A stretch of DNA of 46,563 bases, taken from the NCBI GenBank assembly GCA_011389735.1, contig JAABTS010000026.1:1-46563 (forward strand), given 5' to 3'. A program made the translations under genes and the position numbers. Below are positions 15,438-24,286 of this stretch, piece after piece. The notes under the pieces are model-generated. The model did no database searches, was not told where the DNA came from, and saw nothing but the letters and a program-made list of their open reading frames with translations. The DNA comes from Desulfobacteraceae bacterium. Its GTDB lineage: Bacteria > Desulfobacterota > Desulfobacteria > Desulfobacterales > JAABTS01. Every line of letters starts with the position of its first letter. Positions within the stretch are counted from its first letter, which is position 1.

Positions 15438-15465
15438 AAAAAAAGCCCTGAAAAAATTTCAGGGC
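15438..15465 (-). terminator. Intrinsic terminator of the S10-spc-alpha operon, just upstream of dapB
   Basis: On the minus strand GCCCTGAAA, loop TTT, TTTCAGGGC, then seven T. A 9-bp perfect stem and an uninterrupted T-tract make this the clearest terminator of the window. It lies 83 bases past the rplQ stop and its T-tract ends one base before the upstream in-frame dapB ATG (15435-15437), so it can also act as an attenuator for dapB. Confidence 0.88.
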
Positions 15466-15548
15466 CAGGATAATCTAAAAACGGGATATGTTTTCCAATT
15501 TCCAGGATTATTGAGATCAGTCCACGATTTATAGGGACCTTTATGAAT

Positions 15549-16052
15549 TCACTCCCCGGAAATCGGTGGCGTTTGACCTGTGTCTGCAGCGGGTGCAGAT
15601 TTTGTTTCACTTTGCGCTGCGGTTTTGGCTTTAGAAGCAGGCTTTTCCCCGGACTTTTCTTTGGACTTTTTCTTTTTATCTTTCTGTAGCCTTTTTTCCG
15701 AGGCTACCAATTCAATGACGGATATCGGGGCGGCGTCTCCGGCCCGTCTTCCGATTTTGACGATCCGTGTGTACCCGCCGTTAATATCTTCAAATCTTGT
15801 AGGCGCCTCATCAAAAAGCCTATATACGACATCTTTCTCTCGAATGAACGATAACGCCTGCCGTTTGGCGTGCAAATCGCCTCTTTTCGCCAGGGTGATC
15901 ATCCTGTCCGCGACCCGCCTCAGTTCTTTGGCTTTTTTGTCGGTCGTCGTTATACGGTCGTGTTTAAACAACGAAGTCACCATATTTCTAAACATGGCGT
16001 TTCTGTGACTGCTTGTCCGGTTAAGCTTCACCCCGGATTTTCTGTGTTTCAT
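15549..16052 (-). CDS. rplQ: 50S ribosomal protein L17
   Basis: L17 lies near the exit tunnel on the 50S subunit. Residues 1-115 carry the family core, [20 protein letters not shown] onward, with [17 protein letters not shown] near 90-106. A C-terminal extension of about 50 residues rich in Lys, Ser and Ala ([17 protein letters not shown] and further) is beyond the usual length of about 120; such tails are known in other Desulfobacterota. It starts 3 bases after the rpoA stop and is the last gene before the terminator. Confidence 0.97.
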   Translation of the reverse strand: MKHRKSGVKLNRTSSHRNAMFRNMVTSLFKHDRITTTDKKAKELRRVADRMITLAKRGDLHAKRQALSFIREKDVVYRLFDEAPTRFEDINGGYTRIVKIGRRAGDAAPISVIELVASEKRLQKDKKKKSKEKSGEKPASKAKTAAQSETKSAPAADTGQTPPISGE

Positions 16053-16055
16053 AGC

Positions 16056-17075
16056 CTACTCTCCTTCTTCGGTGTTTTCTTCGGGAGGCACGAATCCTTC
16101 CAGTTTCATCCCAAGAGAAAGACCCATTTCGCTTAGCACTTCCTTAATTTCATTCAGAGATTTTCTACCAAAATTTTTGGTTTTGAGCATTTCCGCTTCC
16201 GTTTTGCTGACAAGCTGATAGATTTTGAAAATGTCCGCATTCTTCAGACAATTTGCGCTTCTGACAGAAAGTTCCAGTTCTTCGACGCTCCTGTACAAAT
16301 TTTCATTGAAAACGGGCTTTTTTTGCTCTTCTTTTTTGGTTTCGATTTTAGGTTCAACCTGCTCATCAAAGTTGATAAACATGGACATCTGTTCTTTTAA
16401 TATTTTAGCCGCATATGAAACTGCATCTTCGGGTAAAACACTCCCATCCGTCCACACTTCCATCGTCAATTTGTCGTAGTCGGTTCTTTGCCCGACCCGT
16501 GCATTACTGACGATATAATTGACTTTTTTGATGGGAGAGAATACTGCGTCTATCGGGATAGTTCCCACCGGCGCGTTTTCATCTTCATTTTGTTCGGATA
16601 ATGAATATCCTTTTCCGACTTGCACCGTTGCGCTGAATTGAAGCTTTCCGCGTTCAGTCAACGTGGCGATATACTGATTCGGGTTAAGGATTTCAACTTT
16701 TCCGTCATCACTCATAAAATCTTTTGCGGTGATTTCCCCCGCTCCCCGAGAATCGATCCGAATCTCCCTGGGTTGAAGGTCGGCGACACGCATTCTCACT
16801 TCTTTCAAATTCAAGATAATTTCCGAAACGTCTTCCAGGACGCCTTCAATTACACTGAATTCATGCATTACGCCTTCGAATTTTACTGCTACGATGGCCG
16901 CACCATAAAGAGAAGATAAAATGATTCGCCGAAGAGAATTCCCGATTGTTATTCCGAACCCTCTTTCCAGCGGTTCGCAAACAAACTTTCCGTATGAAGA
17001 TGTGCTGGTGACTTGAACCTTTTCAGGTTTTATCATCTCCTGCCAGTTCACATACATGAGCTCATTGGATGACAT
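16056..17075 (-). CDS. rpoA: RNA polymerase subunit alpha
   Basis: RpoA nucleates core RNA polymerase assembly through its N-terminal domain and contacts UP elements and activators through its C-terminal domain. The 339 residues show the dimerisation domain with [22 protein letters not shown] near 32-53, a linker of about 20 charged residues ([11 protein letters not shown]), and the C-terminal domain with [15 protein letters not shown] and [17 protein letters not shown], the DNA-binding helix-hairpin region. Length is typical. It is the fourth gene of the alpha operon. Confidence 0.99.
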   Translation of the reverse strand: MSSNELMYVNWQEMIKPEKVQVTSTSSYGKFVCEPLERGFGITIGNSLRRIILSSLYGAAIVAVKFEGVMHEFSVIEGVLEDVSEIILNLKEVRMRVADLQPREIRIDSRGAGEITAKDFMSDDGKVEILNPNQYIATLTERGKLQFSATVQVGKGYSLSEQNEDENAPVGTIPIDAVFSPIKKVNYIVSNARVGQRTDYDKLTMEVWTDGSVLPEDAVSYAAKILKEQMSMFINFDEQVEPKIETKKEEQKKPVFNENLYRSVEELELSVRSANCLKNADIFKIYQLVSKTEAEMLKTKNFGRKSLNEIKEVLSEMGLSLGMKLEGFVPPEENTEEGE

Positions 17076-17098
17076 TATTTAGACTCCGGATAATTAAT

Positions 17099-17227
17099 TT
17101 AGGATTCTTTGGCGCTTTTATAACCCGCCGCCATCTGCATTCGGATAATCAGGTCTTCCACAATGCACTGGTGATCAGGCGTTTCGGTTCCGATGCCACT
17201 GTATCGCCCCGAAACCTCTTTTACCAA
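17099..17227 (-). CDS. Possible small protein between rpsD and rpoA
   Basis: A 42-codon frame on the operon strand fills much of the 192-bp gap between rpsD and rpoA. From TTG 17227 it would read MVKEVSGRYSGIGTETPDHQ, then a helix-like CIVEDLIIRMQMAAGYKS, then a charged end. Codon choice looks like the neighbouring genes and the frame ends 23 bases before rpoA. Against it: no ATG start and no ribosome-binding site at the TTG (ATT 17236 is the only other start-like codon before an in-frame TGA). I do not recognise a family. It may be an old gene remnant or a chance frame. Confidence 0.3.
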   Translation of the reverse strand: MVKEVSGRYSGIGTETPDHQCIVEDLIIRMQMAAGYKSAKES

Positions 17228-17267
17228 TCTTGTAATAAATCAGGAAAACAGTAGTTTCCTTATGACG

Positions 17268-17897
17268 TTATTTGGAATAAAGTTCTACGATCAACTGCTC
17301 CTGCATGGGCATGGTCAGATCTTCCCGAACAGGTAGATTCCTCACGTTTCCCTTTGCGGCGTCTTTGTCCAATTCGAGCCATTGCGGAACGCTTCGTCTT
17401 TCGACCGTCGCTATTGAATCAAGGATAACTTGAACATTTTTGCTTTTTTCTTTGACCTCGATGAGATCGTCAATATTGACGATAAACGACGGAATATTGA
17501 CTTTTTTACCATTTACCAGGAAATGATTGTGTTTAACCAGATGCCTTCCCTGATTTCTTGAGTTGGCGAATCCAAGCCTGTATACAACGTTATCCAATCT
17601 TCGTTCCAGCATAACCAGCAAATTGGAGCCGGTAATTCCCGCTTTCTGTTCAGCTCTTTTGAAGAACAAGCGAAATTGCTTTTCAGATAGATTGTACATC
17701 CGCTTGACTTTTTGCTTTTCCCGCAACTGAACGCCATAGTCGGAAATTTTTCCCCGGCGTCTTTGACCGTGCTGCCCAGGCGGATAGCTCCGGCGATCGA
17801 AAGCGCATTTATCCGAATAGCACCGGTCGCCTTTCAGGAACAATTTCATGTTTTCCCGCCGGCACAATCTGCACACCGACCCTCTATATCGTGCCAA
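17268..17897 (-). CDS. rpsD: 30S ribosomal protein S4 (zinc-binding form)
   Basis: S4 is a primary 16S rRNA binder that starts 30S assembly and, in many bacteria, represses the alpha operon. The 209 residues have the zinc-binding N-terminus with C9, C12, C26 and C31 ([18 protein letters not shown]) and the S4 RNA-binding domain around 97-160 ([37 protein letters not shown]). Presence of all four Cys marks the C+ type. Upstream is a palindromic element; downstream is a 192-bp gap before rpoA. Confidence 0.99.
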   Translation of the reverse strand: MARYRGSVCRLCRRENMKLFLKGDRCYSDKCAFDRRSYPPGQHGQRRRGKISDYGVQLREKQKVKRMYNLSEKQFRLFFKRAEQKAGITGSNLLVMLERRLDNVVYRLGFANSRNQGRHLVKHNHFLVNGKKVNIPSFIVNIDDLIEVKEKSKNVQVILDSIATVERRSVPQWLELDKDAAKGNVRNLPVREDLTMPMQEQLIVELYSK

Positions 17898-17929
17898 ATT
17901 TATTTCCTCCTCAATTTTATAAGTTGTAC

Positions 17930-18029
17930 CATAGCATTTTCAGATCTTAAATTGAATCGAATTCTCGGCGTCGGTTTACAAACCTTTTTGCGCCACCAGC
18001 CGATTGAATCCACCATCTGAAAAACTATA
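17930..18029. repeat. Palindromic MITE-like element, family A, copy 7 (inside the alpha operon)
   Basis: Diverged copy of about 100 bp in the rpsK-rpsD gap. The left end is CATAGCATTTTCAGATCTTA; the right end on the other strand is TATAGTTTTTCAGATGGTGG. The inverted segments TTGAATCG near the left and CGATTGAA near the right form the inner arms. The core is too diverged to orient. It is transcribed as part of the ribosomal message if the operon is continuous. Confidence 0.65.
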
Positions 18030-18044
18030 ATTGGGTATATTCCT

Positions 18045-18431
18045 TTATACCCGCCGACGTTTCGGCGGACGGCAACCATTATGGGGTATAGGGGTTACAT
18101 CCTTAATCATTAGAACGTTAAATCCAGCTCCCTGAAGAGATCTCAGAGCAGACTCACGACCGGCGCCGGGCCCTTTTACATAAACCTCGACGTTTCTCAT
18201 CCCATGCTCCATCGCTTTTTTCACGGCGTCCTCCGACGCCTGCTGAGCGGCGAACGGCGTACTCTTTCTGGATCCTTTGAAACCTTGAACACCGGCGCTT
18301 GACCATGACACAATATTTCCCTCAGGATCAGTGATGGTCACAATCGTGTTATTGAAGGTCGATTGAATATGAACCACTCCGCTCGGAATGCTTTTTTTCT
18401 CTTTTTTTTTCGTACGGGTTCTTTTAGCCAT
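18045..18431 (-). CDS. rpsK: 30S ribosomal protein S11
   Basis: S11 sits on the 30S platform near the E site. The 128-residue protein has the family core [41 protein letters not shown] and ends with [18 protein letters not shown], a highly conserved C-terminus. The short basic lead [13 protein letters not shown] is normal. It is placed between rpsM and rpsD, the usual alpha operon order. Confidence 0.99.
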   Translation of the reverse strand: MAKRTRTKKKEKKSIPSGVVHIQSTFNNTIVTITDPEGNIVSWSSAGVQGFKGSRKSTPFAAQQASEDAVKKAMEHGMRNVEVYVKGPGAGRESALRSLQGAGFNVLMIKDVTPIPHNGCRPPKRRRV

Positions 18432-18478
18432 ACTTCAGTTTCCCCAATTCGTATTGTTCAAAAATCGTTTCTAAACCG

Positions 18479-18862
18479 TTACTTTTTCTTGGCGGCGCCC
18501 TTTTTCTTGACTGCGGCCCGCCTGGGCCCTTTTCGAGTTCTCGCATTGGTGCTTGTCCGCTGTCCGTGCACCGGGAGAGATTTCCTATGCCGAAGGCCTC
18601 GATAACATCCCAGATCCATCAACCGTTTGATGTTCATGGAAACTTCGGTTCTGAGTTCGCCTTCAACCTTGTATTTGTTATCGATAGCTTTTCTGATACT
18701 CGCCAGTTCATTATCGTCCAGCTCATCAGTTTTTTTATTTGTATCGATGTTCGCCTCATTCAAAATATTTCTTGAAGTCGTCAGACCGATACCGTAAATA
18801 TAGGTCAGGCTAATCTCAATCCGTTTTTGTCTCGGTAAATCTACACCCGCAATTCTAGCCAA
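18479..18862 (-). CDS. rpsM: 30S ribosomal protein S13
   Basis: S13 is in the 30S head and forms bridges with the 50S subunit. The 127 residues begin [20 protein letters not shown] and contain [12 protein letters not shown] (helix-two-turn-helix) and the conserved [25 protein letters not shown] end in two parts. It is followed by a basic tail rich in Lys and Ala. It lies 12 bases after the rpmJ stop. Confidence 0.99.
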   Translation of the reverse strand: MARIAGVDLPRQKRIEISLTYIYGIGLTTSRNILNEANIDTNKKTDELDDNELASIRKAIDNKYKVEGELRTEVSMNIKRLMDLGCYRGLRHRKSLPVHGQRTSTNARTRKGPRRAAVKKKGAAKKK

Positions 18863-18874
18863 CTTGCGCCTCCT

Positions 18875-18988
18875 TTATCCTTGCCTCTGTTTATGTCTTT
18901 TGTTCACACAGATCACTCTGATAACGCCATTTCGTTTAACAATTTTACATTTTTTACAAATTCGTTTTACCGACGCTCTGACTTTCAT
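18875..18988 (-). CDS. rpmJ: 50S ribosomal protein L36 (zinc-binding form)
   Basis: A 37-residue protein found by translating the gap between infA and rpsM. It begins [20 protein letters not shown] and ends [14 protein letters not shown]. Zinc ligands C11, C14, C27 and H32 are all present, so it is the C+ form. Length and position (infA-rpmJ-rpsM) are the standard arrangement. Its ATG is at 18988. Confidence 0.97.
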   Translation of the reverse strand: MKVRASVKRICKKCKIVKRNGVIRVICVNKRHKQRQG

Positions 18989-19075
18989 CTATTAGACTCC
19001 TTATATCGCTCCCGGCTCGATTTACCGAATTTATACATCCGACAAGAACGCTGGGACAGCCGCCATGAAGAACGC

Positions 19076-19294
19076 CTATTTTGCTCTATAGGTTATTCTT
19101 CCACGAGTGAGATCATATGGGGACAATTCGACAGTAACCGTATCGCCGGGAAGGATTTTGATAAAATGCATTCTCATTTTTCCTGAAATATGGGCGAGTA
19201 TCATGTGCTTACTTTCAAGTTCAACTTTGAACATGGCGTTCGGCAATGTTTCTATCACTGTCCCCTGTACTTTTATAGGTTCTTCCTTTGCCAT
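19076..19294 (-). CDS. infA: Translation initiation factor IF-1
   Basis: IF-1 binds the 30S A site during initiation. The 72 residues form the S1/OB-fold: [40 protein letters not shown] and ending TPYDL-type [15 protein letters not shown]. Typical length and an AAGGA ribosome-binding site upstream. It lies between secY and rpmJ; adk and map, often found between secY and infA, are absent. Confidence 0.99.
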   Translation of the reverse strand: MAKEEPIKVQGTVIETLPNAMFKVELESKHMILAHISGKMRMHFIKILPGDTVTVELSPYDLTRGRITYRAK

Positions 19295-19361
19295 ATAAAA
19301 CTTATATTCCTTTTTATATATAATTCAATCCGGTATATAAAGAACGGCCGCCGCCGAAAGC

Positions 19362-20651
19362 CTATCGGCCCCGTATTTTTGTACCGCCGCTTTTTTTAAG
19401 AAACCCTTCATAATGCCGGGTCAACATGTGTGATTCAATCTGTGAAATCGTATCGATAGCCACACCAACGACGATCAATAACGCCGTACCGCCGAAATAG
19501 AACGGAACATTGAATTTTTTCATCAAAATTGATGGAAGAACGCAGATGGCAGAGACGTAAATAGCTCCCCCCAAGGTAATTCGGGTCAAAACCCTGTCAA
19601 TATATTCCGCAGTCTTTTTCCCCGGACGAATGCCCGGAATATAACCGCCGTATTTTTTCATATTTTCAGCAACTTCTGTGGGATTGAACTGAACTGCGGT
19701 GTAAAAATAGCAGAAAAAGAATATAAAACCTACATATAACAGTTCATATACAAGATTTCCGGGAACGATCGAAGCAGCGATGTCCTGCACCCAATCCACA
19801 GTGATAAAATTGGCCAGTGTAGCCGGAAACATGATAATCGAGGATGCAAATATCGGGGGAATAACGCCTGACGTATTGATTTTCAAAGGAAGATGAGTAC
19901 TTGTGCCCCCGTACATCTTCCTGCCCACCACACGTTTAGCGTATTGGACCGGAATCCGCCTCTGGCCTTGCTCTACAAAAACGATAAACCCAATGACAAG
20001 AGCCATCATCAACACCAAAATGATCACTGTGAAGGGATCCATACGTGTTCTGAAAATATTTCCGACCGCTTCGGGAAGACGTGCGACAATTCCTGCAAAA
20101 ATGATAAGAGAAATGCCGTTTCCAATTCCCCGCTCGGTGATTTGCTCGCCCAGCCACATTATAAACGCCGTTCCCGCAGTCAATGTGACGACCGTCATCA
20201 AACGAAACCCCCAGCCCGGATCATTAACGGTTCCCATCTGCTCAAGACCGACGCTGATAAAAAATCCTTGAATGATACTTAGAACCACGGTTCCATAGCG
20301 AGTATATTGTGTAATTTTTTTTCTTCCCTGTTCACCCTCTTTTGACAGCCGTTCCAAATGAGGAATAACCACCGTCAATAACTGGAGGATAATCGAAGCG
20401 CTGATATAGGGCATAATCCCTAGAGCGAACACAGACAACCGCTCCAGCGCCCCGCCGGAGAACATATTGAAAATACCCAGGATGCCTTGCTCATGCGCCT
20501 TGTATATTTTTTCGAGTTCCGTGGCGTTTACGCCTGGCGTCGGTACGTGAACGCCGATTCGATAAACTGCTAATAAGGCGAAGGAAAAGAGTATCCGCCG
20601 TTTAAGTTCGGGTATTTTGAGTACATTTTGAAATCCTGCGCCAATCATCAA
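19362..20651 (-). CDS. secY: Protein translocase channel subunit SecY
   Basis: SecY is the pore of the inner-membrane SecYEG translocon. The 429 residues have about ten membrane helices. Family motifs seen: [14 protein letters not shown] after the first helix, [26 protein letters not shown], the [15 protein letters not shown] loop and [17 protein letters not shown], and a basic C-terminal tail. Length is usual. It starts 10 bases past the rplO stop. Its partner SecE is encoded at 44423-44824 in this window; SecG is not. Confidence 0.99.
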   Translation of the reverse strand: MMIGAGFQNVLKIPELKRRILFSFALLAVYRIGVHVPTPGVNATELEKIYKAHEQGILGIFNMFSGGALERLSVFALGIMPYISASIILQLLTVVIPHLERLSKEGEQGRKKITQYTRYGTVVLSIIQGFFISVGLEQMGTVNDPGWGFRLMTVVTLTAGTAFIMWLGEQITERGIGNGISLIIFAGIVARLPEAVGNIFRTRMDPFTVIILVLMMALVIGFIVFVEQGQRRIPVQYAKRVVGRKMYGGTSTHLPLKINTSGVIPPIFASSIIMFPATLANFITVDWVQDIAASIVPGNLVYELLYVGFIFFFCYFYTAVQFNPTEVAENMKKYGGYIPGIRPGKKTAEYIDRVLTRITLGGAIYVSAICVLPSILMKKFNVPFYFGGTALLIVVGVAIDTISQIESHMLTRHYEGFLKKSGGTKIRGR

Positions 20652-20660
20652 TCACTTTCC

Positions 20661-21107
20661 TTAAATTACGATCGTTTCTACCGTACCGCCGGCATTTTGG
20701 ATTTTATCCATCGCGCTTTTACTCACTTTATCGACTTTTATGGTCAACGGAACGGAGATCTCGCCTTCGCCAAGCAGTTTCACACCATCCCGGCGGCCGT
20801 TCACCAGCCTGCATTTTTCAAGCGCTGCTTCATCTACGGTGCTTCCGCTTTCAAACACGGAAAGATCTTTGATATTAACAACCGCATAATTGGTTTTGAA
20901 TATGTTGGTGAACCCTCGTTTGGGAAGCCGACGATGAATCGGCATCTGGCCGCCTTCGTACCCGGGCCGAACTCCGCCGCCGGATCGGCTGTTAAATCCC
21001 TTGGTCCCTCTTCCCGCAGTAGTGCCTCGTCCAGATCCAGGGCCGCGCCCCAACCGTTTTCTTGATTTTACGGCGCCCTTGGACGGAGATAGTTCATTTA
21101 GCTTCAT
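20661..21107 (-). CDS. rplO: 50S ribosomal protein L15
   Basis: L15 is a late-assembling 23S rRNA binder. The 148 residues start MKLNELSPSKGAVKSRKRLG and include the Gly-rich GRGPGSGRGTTAGRGTKG and GGVRPGYEGGQMPIHRRLPK loops, both diagnostic. ATG 21107 was chosen because it gives the family N-terminus and has GGAGAG 8 bases upstream; the longer frame to 21149 adds a non-conserved lead inside rpmD. It overlaps the end of rpmD by 14 bases. Confidence 0.98.
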   Translation of the reverse strand: MKLNELSPSKGAVKSRKRLGRGPGSGRGTTAGRGTKGFNSRSGGGVRPGYEGGQMPIHRRLPKRGFTNIFKTNYAVVNIKDLSVFESGSTVDEAALEKCRLVNGRRDGVKLLGEGEISVPLTIKVDKVSKSAMDKIQNAGGTVETIVI

Positions 21108-21288
21108 TAGCACTCTCCTCAGCTCGTACCATATGGTTGACCTTCGCAATCATGCCTCTAATTTCCGGCAAATCGCGCAACTCAACGGTTTTATTCAACC
21201 GCGTAAGGCCCATTCCTTTAAGAATCTTTCGATGCTTCTCAGGCCTTCCTATCAGACTTTTCACCAATGTTATTTTTAACGTTTTCAA
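21094..21288 (-). CDS. rpmD: 50S ribosomal protein L30
   Basis: The 64-residue protein fits L30: LKITLVKSLIGRPEKHRKIL followed by GLTRLNKTVELRDLPEIRGM, the family core. It lies between rpsE and rplO as usual, and its 3' end overlaps rplO. Upstream of it the 168-bp gap to rpsE contains a palindromic element, so its translation is not coupled to rpsE as it normally is. Confidence 0.97.
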   Translation of the reverse strand: MKTLKITLVKSLIGRPEKHRKILKGMGLTRLNKTVELRDLPEIRGMIAKVNHMVRAEESANEAK

Positions 21289-21346
21289 AATCAGCCTTCC
21301 TTGACTTTAATCGATCCGAATTGAACGGATTTGATATGTGGCCTTC

Positions 21347-21441
21347 TATAAATGCAATTTCATGGTTTCGTCGCGGGAAAATATACCCTTGTTTTATCCG
21401 GATCCCTCTTTACTGAGAAATTTCAAATCTGAAAACCTGTA
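21347..21441. repeat. Palindromic MITE-like element, family A, copy 8 (inside the spc operon)
   Basis: About 95 bp, filling most of the rpsE-rpmD gap. The right end on the other strand is TACAGGTTTTCAGATTTGAA, a good match. The left end (TATAAATGCAATTTCATGG) is shortened as in copy 6. The core has GGGAAAATATACCC...GGATCCC but is too diverged to orient. It is the rightmost copy of the family in the window. Confidence 0.65.
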
Positions 21442-21456
21442 GATGTTAACAGCAAA

Positions 21457-21957
21457 TCACGCTCTAAGCTCTTGTTTGGAAAGCCCTCTTCGATGAGCGA
21501 CCTGTTCCCTGCTTTGAAGCGATTGCAACCCTTCAATCGTCGCCTTGACAACGTTATGCGGATTATTGGATCCCATGGATTTGGTCAAGATATTCTGAAC
21601 ACCGACCGCCTCCAGAACGGCTCTGACCGCTCCACCGGCGATAACGCCTGTTCCTTCGGACGCCGGTTTTAACAAAACGCGGCCCGCGCCGAACTTTCCG
21701 ATGACCTCAAACGGAATAGTCCCCCTGGATAAGGGTACTTTGATCATTGTTTTCGTCGCTTTTTCCACTCCCTTTCGGATGGCTTCCGGGACTTCGTTGG
21801 CTTTTCCAAGCCCAAATCCGACACTTCCATTTCCATCTCCGACAACGACTATGGCGCTGAAGCTGAATCTTCGTCCGCCTTTAACCACCTTGGCGACTCG
21901 GCTAATGTGAACGACTTTATCAATCAGTTGATTATCAACCGCCTCTTGCTTATACAA
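21457..21957 (-). CDS. rpsE: 30S ribosomal protein S5
   Basis: S5 supports translational fidelity near the decoding centre. The 166 residues have the dsRBD-like N-terminal half with [20 protein letters not shown] and [17 protein letters not shown], and the C-terminal half with [20 protein letters not shown] and [16 protein letters not shown]. The loop around VVKGGRR, where spectinomycin-resistance changes occur, looks wild type. A strong GGAGGAAGG ribosome-binding site precedes the ATG at 21957. Confidence 0.99.
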   Translation of the reverse strand: MYKQEAVDNQLIDKVVHISRVAKVVKGGRRFSFSAIVVVGDGNGSVGFGLGKANEVPEAIRKGVEKATKTMIKVPLSRGTIPFEVIGKFGAGRVLLKPASEGTGVIAGGAVRAVLEAVGVQNILTKSMGSNNPHNVVKATIEGLQSLQSREQVAHRRGLSKQELRA

Positions 21958-22006
21958 AGACCTTCCTCCTTTTCATGAATAAGTGTTTCAGCTTTCAAGC
22001 TCTCGA

Positions 22007-22393
22007 CTAAAAGTCAAGGCCCGCCTCTCGCGCGCCCTCGGAAACAGCCTTCACCCGGCCGTGATACATATATCCGTTCCTGTCAAACACGGCTTTCTTG
22101 ATTCCTTTCTCCAATAATCTTTCGCCCACTGTTTTGCCGACAGTAATCGACATGAGGACTTTTTTGGAGATTTTATCTTCTTCGTTCGCACGGCACTTTT
22201 CGTTAACCGATTCTTCCAGGCTTGACGCACATGCTATTGTATTCCCGCTCTTATCATCAATCGCCTGCACATATATATGTTTGGCGCTTCTAAAAACGCT
22301 CAACCTCGGACGTTCAACGGTGCCGAAATTTTTTTTGCGGATCCGCTTTTTTCTTTTTATGCGGGCTTCCTTTTTTAATTCTTTCAATCCCAT
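22007..22393 (-). CDS. rplR: 50S ribosomal protein L18
   Basis: L18 binds 5S rRNA in the central protuberance. The 128 residues include KRKKRIRKKNFGTVERPRLS, VFRSAKHIYVQAIDDKSGNT and end FDRNGYMYHGRVKAVSEGAR plus AGLDF, all diagnostic. Length is slightly above E. coli because of a basic N-terminus. It lies between rplF and rpsE, as usual. Confidence 0.99.
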   Translation of the reverse strand: MGLKELKKEARIKRKKRIRKKNFGTVERPRLSVFRSAKHIYVQAIDDKSGNTIACASSLEESVNEKCRANEEDKISKKVLMSITVGKTVGERLLEKGIKKAVFDRNGYMYHGRVKAVSEGAREAGLDF

Positions 22394-22489
22394 GCTCAGA
22401 ACCTCGTATAATTCTTTCTCTATACCGTATTCAGATACTCGATTTCAGGGGGTTTCCCGTCAGCGAATTCTAAGGGACAAACAGGCGAA

Positions 22490-23029
22490 TTATTTAGCGC
22501 CGGCTTTACCCGCTTTTTTCATTACAACCTCGTCGGAATACTTGACGCCTTTTCCCTTGTAGGGTTCGACCGGTCTTAACCGCTTGATTGACGCCGCTAT
22601 ATGCCCGACCTTTTCTTTGTCGATTCCGGATAGTTTGATAATGTTGTTCTTTTCGACCACGATACCAATATCTTCCGGTATCTCGAAATTGACTGGATTG
22701 GAAAAGCCTAGATGCAACACCAGGGTTTTTCCGTTCAGTTCAGCTCGATAGCCGATTCCATGAATTTCGAGCGTCCGTTCAAAGCCTTTGTGGATTCCGG
22801 TCACCATATTGGAAACAAGACTCCGCACCAGCCCCTGGAAAGCTTTTCCCTGTCGAGTATCTTTTTTCGGGATCACCGTGATGACATTATCTTTAATTTC
22901 CATATCCACCATTGGGTGAATCGTGCGCTCCAATCTTCCACTTTTACCTTCCACCACGATATGACCGGCATGATAGTCCACCTTCAATTCATCCGGTATG
23001 GGAATCGGTTTATTTCCTACTCGAGACAT
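22490..23029 (-). CDS. rplF: 50S ribosomal protein L6
   Basis: L6 binds near the sarcin-ricin loop. The 179 residues begin MSRVGNKPIPIPDELKVDYH and have the two repeated L6 domains. The second holds the signature RPVEPYKGKGVKYSDEVVMK near the C-terminus, and the tail ends KKAGKAGAK. Length matches the family (about 177). Confidence 0.99.
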   Translation of the reverse strand: MSRVGNKPIPIPDELKVDYHAGHIVVEGKSGRLERTIHPMVDMEIKDNVITVIPKKDTRQGKAFQGLVRSLVSNMVTGIHKGFERTLEIHGIGYRAELNGKTLVLHLGFSNPVNFEIPEDIGIVVEKNNIIKLSGIDKEKVGHIAASIKRLRPVEPYKGKGVKYSDEVVMKKAGKAGAK

Positions 23030-23073
23030 TCAAAACACCTCATTATTTGATCTTTCACCCTGATTTGATGAAC

Positions 23074-23469
23074 TTACCAAACCTTGCAGATAACCTCGCC
23101 GCCGATACTTTCTTTTCGAGCGTACTTGTCGGTCATAATGCCTTTGGAAGTGGATATCACAGCGATTCCGGTTCCGTTATAAACAGGTTTGATCTGGTCA
23201 TGTTTCTTGTATACCCGTCTGCTGGGCCTACTGACTCTCTCTAATTTGCAAATGGCGGTTTGCCCGTCGATATACTTTAGATAGATTCTAAGTATGCCCT
23301 GCTTACCATCTTTGATGAACTTGTAATTACGTATGTAACCTTCGTTTTTTAGAACTTTCGCAAGCTCGACTTTTAATTTGGATCCCGGAATATCAATACT
23401 ATTGAATTTCGCCATTCCGCCGTTTCTGATCCGCGTCAGCATATCCGAAATAGGGTCGCTTATCGCCAT
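23074..23469 (-). CDS. rpsH: 30S ribosomal protein S8
   Basis: S8 binds the central domain of 16S rRNA and, in enterobacteria, represses the spc operon. The 131 residues start DPISDMLTRIRNGGMAKFN after MAIS and end with GTGIAVISTSKGIMTDKYAR followed by GGEVICKVW, the conserved C-terminal pattern. Position between rpsN and rplF is standard. Confidence 0.99.
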   Translation of the reverse strand: MAISDPISDMLTRIRNGGMAKFNSIDIPGSKLKVELAKVLKNEGYIRNYKFIKDGKQGILRIYLKYIDGQTAICKLERVSRPSRRVYKKHDQIKPVYNGTGIAVISTSKGIMTDKYARKESIGGEVICKVW

Positions 23470-23511
23470 ATTTTTTACTCCATACCTTGATATAAGTTGT
23501 TTGCCGCCGGA

Positions 23512-23697
23512 TCACCAGCTCGATTTAATAACACCCGGCAACCTCCCTTCGGAGGCTAAGTTTCGAAAACAAATACGGCATATCCCGAATTTACGGATAA
23601 AGCTCCTTGGCCTGCCGCAAATCGGGCACCTATTGTATGCTCTAACCTTAAACTTTGGTTTTCTCAGAGCCTTCATTCTAATGGATTTTTTCGCCAA
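23512..23697 (-). CDS. rpsN: 30S ribosomal protein S14 type Z
   Basis: The 61-residue short form of S14 with a zinc ribbon: C24, C27, C40 and C43 ([23 protein letters not shown]), ending LPGVIKSSW. The short C+ form rather than the longer Cys-free form agrees with the zinc forms of S4, L36 and L33 in this window. It lies between rplE and rpsH. Confidence 0.99.
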   Translation of the reverse strand: MAKKSIRMKALRKPKFKVRAYNRCPICGRPRSFIRKFGICRICFRNLASEGRLPGVIKSSW

Positions 23698-23718
23698 AAC
23701 TCTTCCTCCCTAGATATT

Positions 23719-24258
23719 TCAATTTCTAAAAGGCATTCCCAAAAGCCTTAACAGCTCTTTACCTTCCTCGTCACAATTCGCTGTTGTGACAACTGTTACG
23801 TTCAATCCTTTGATCTTGTCGATTTTATCGTAATCAATTTCCGGAAAGATAATCTGTTCCTTTATTCCCAGAGAATAATTACCTTTTCCATCAAACGCTT
23901 TCCCCGATACGCCCTTGAAATCTCTAACCCTGGGAAGGGTGATATTGACGAGTTTGTTGAAAAAATCATACATCCGTTTTCGACGAAGCGTCACCATGCA
24001 ACCAATGGGCATTCCTGTTCGAAGCTTAAATGCGGCTATCGATTTCCGCGCCCTTGTCACAACCGGTTTTTGCCCGGATATGCTCGCCAGTTCTTCAACC
24101 GCCGAATCTATCAATTTGATGTTATGAATGGCCTCACCCAGCCCCATATTCAAAACGATCTTTTTTAATTTCGGCACTTGAGTGATATTTTTGTAACCAA
24201 ACTTTTCCCTCAGGCTGGATACGATTTCTTTCTCATAATGCTCTTTCAGTCCCGACAT
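23719..24258 (-). CDS. rplE: 50S ribosomal protein L5
   Basis: L5 holds 5S rRNA and contacts P-site tRNA. The 179 residues include the start [19 protein letters not shown], then [32 protein letters not shown] and [20 protein letters not shown], all typical. The length matches E. coli L5 exactly. It lies in the normal place between rplX and rpsN. Confidence 0.99.
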   Translation of the reverse strand: MSGLKEHYEKEIVSSLREKFGYKNITQVPKLKKIVLNMGLGEAIHNIKLIDSAVEELASISGQKPVVTRARKSIAAFKLRTGMPIGCMVTLRRKRMYDFFNKLVNITLPRVRDFKGVSGKAFDGKGNYSLGIKEQIIFPEIDYDKIDKIKGLNVTVVTTANCDEEGKELLRLLGMPFRN

Positions 24259-24286
24259 TTGCTCCTCCGGCGCCTTTCCTCATCAA

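Noticed and set aside
15466-15548. Possible dapB promoter (TTGGAA ... GATTAT, 17-base spacer) or lysine riboswitch in the rplQ-dapB gap
   Set aside because: Each hexamer matches only 4 of 6, it would fire into the terminator, and the gap is far too short for a lysine riboswitch.
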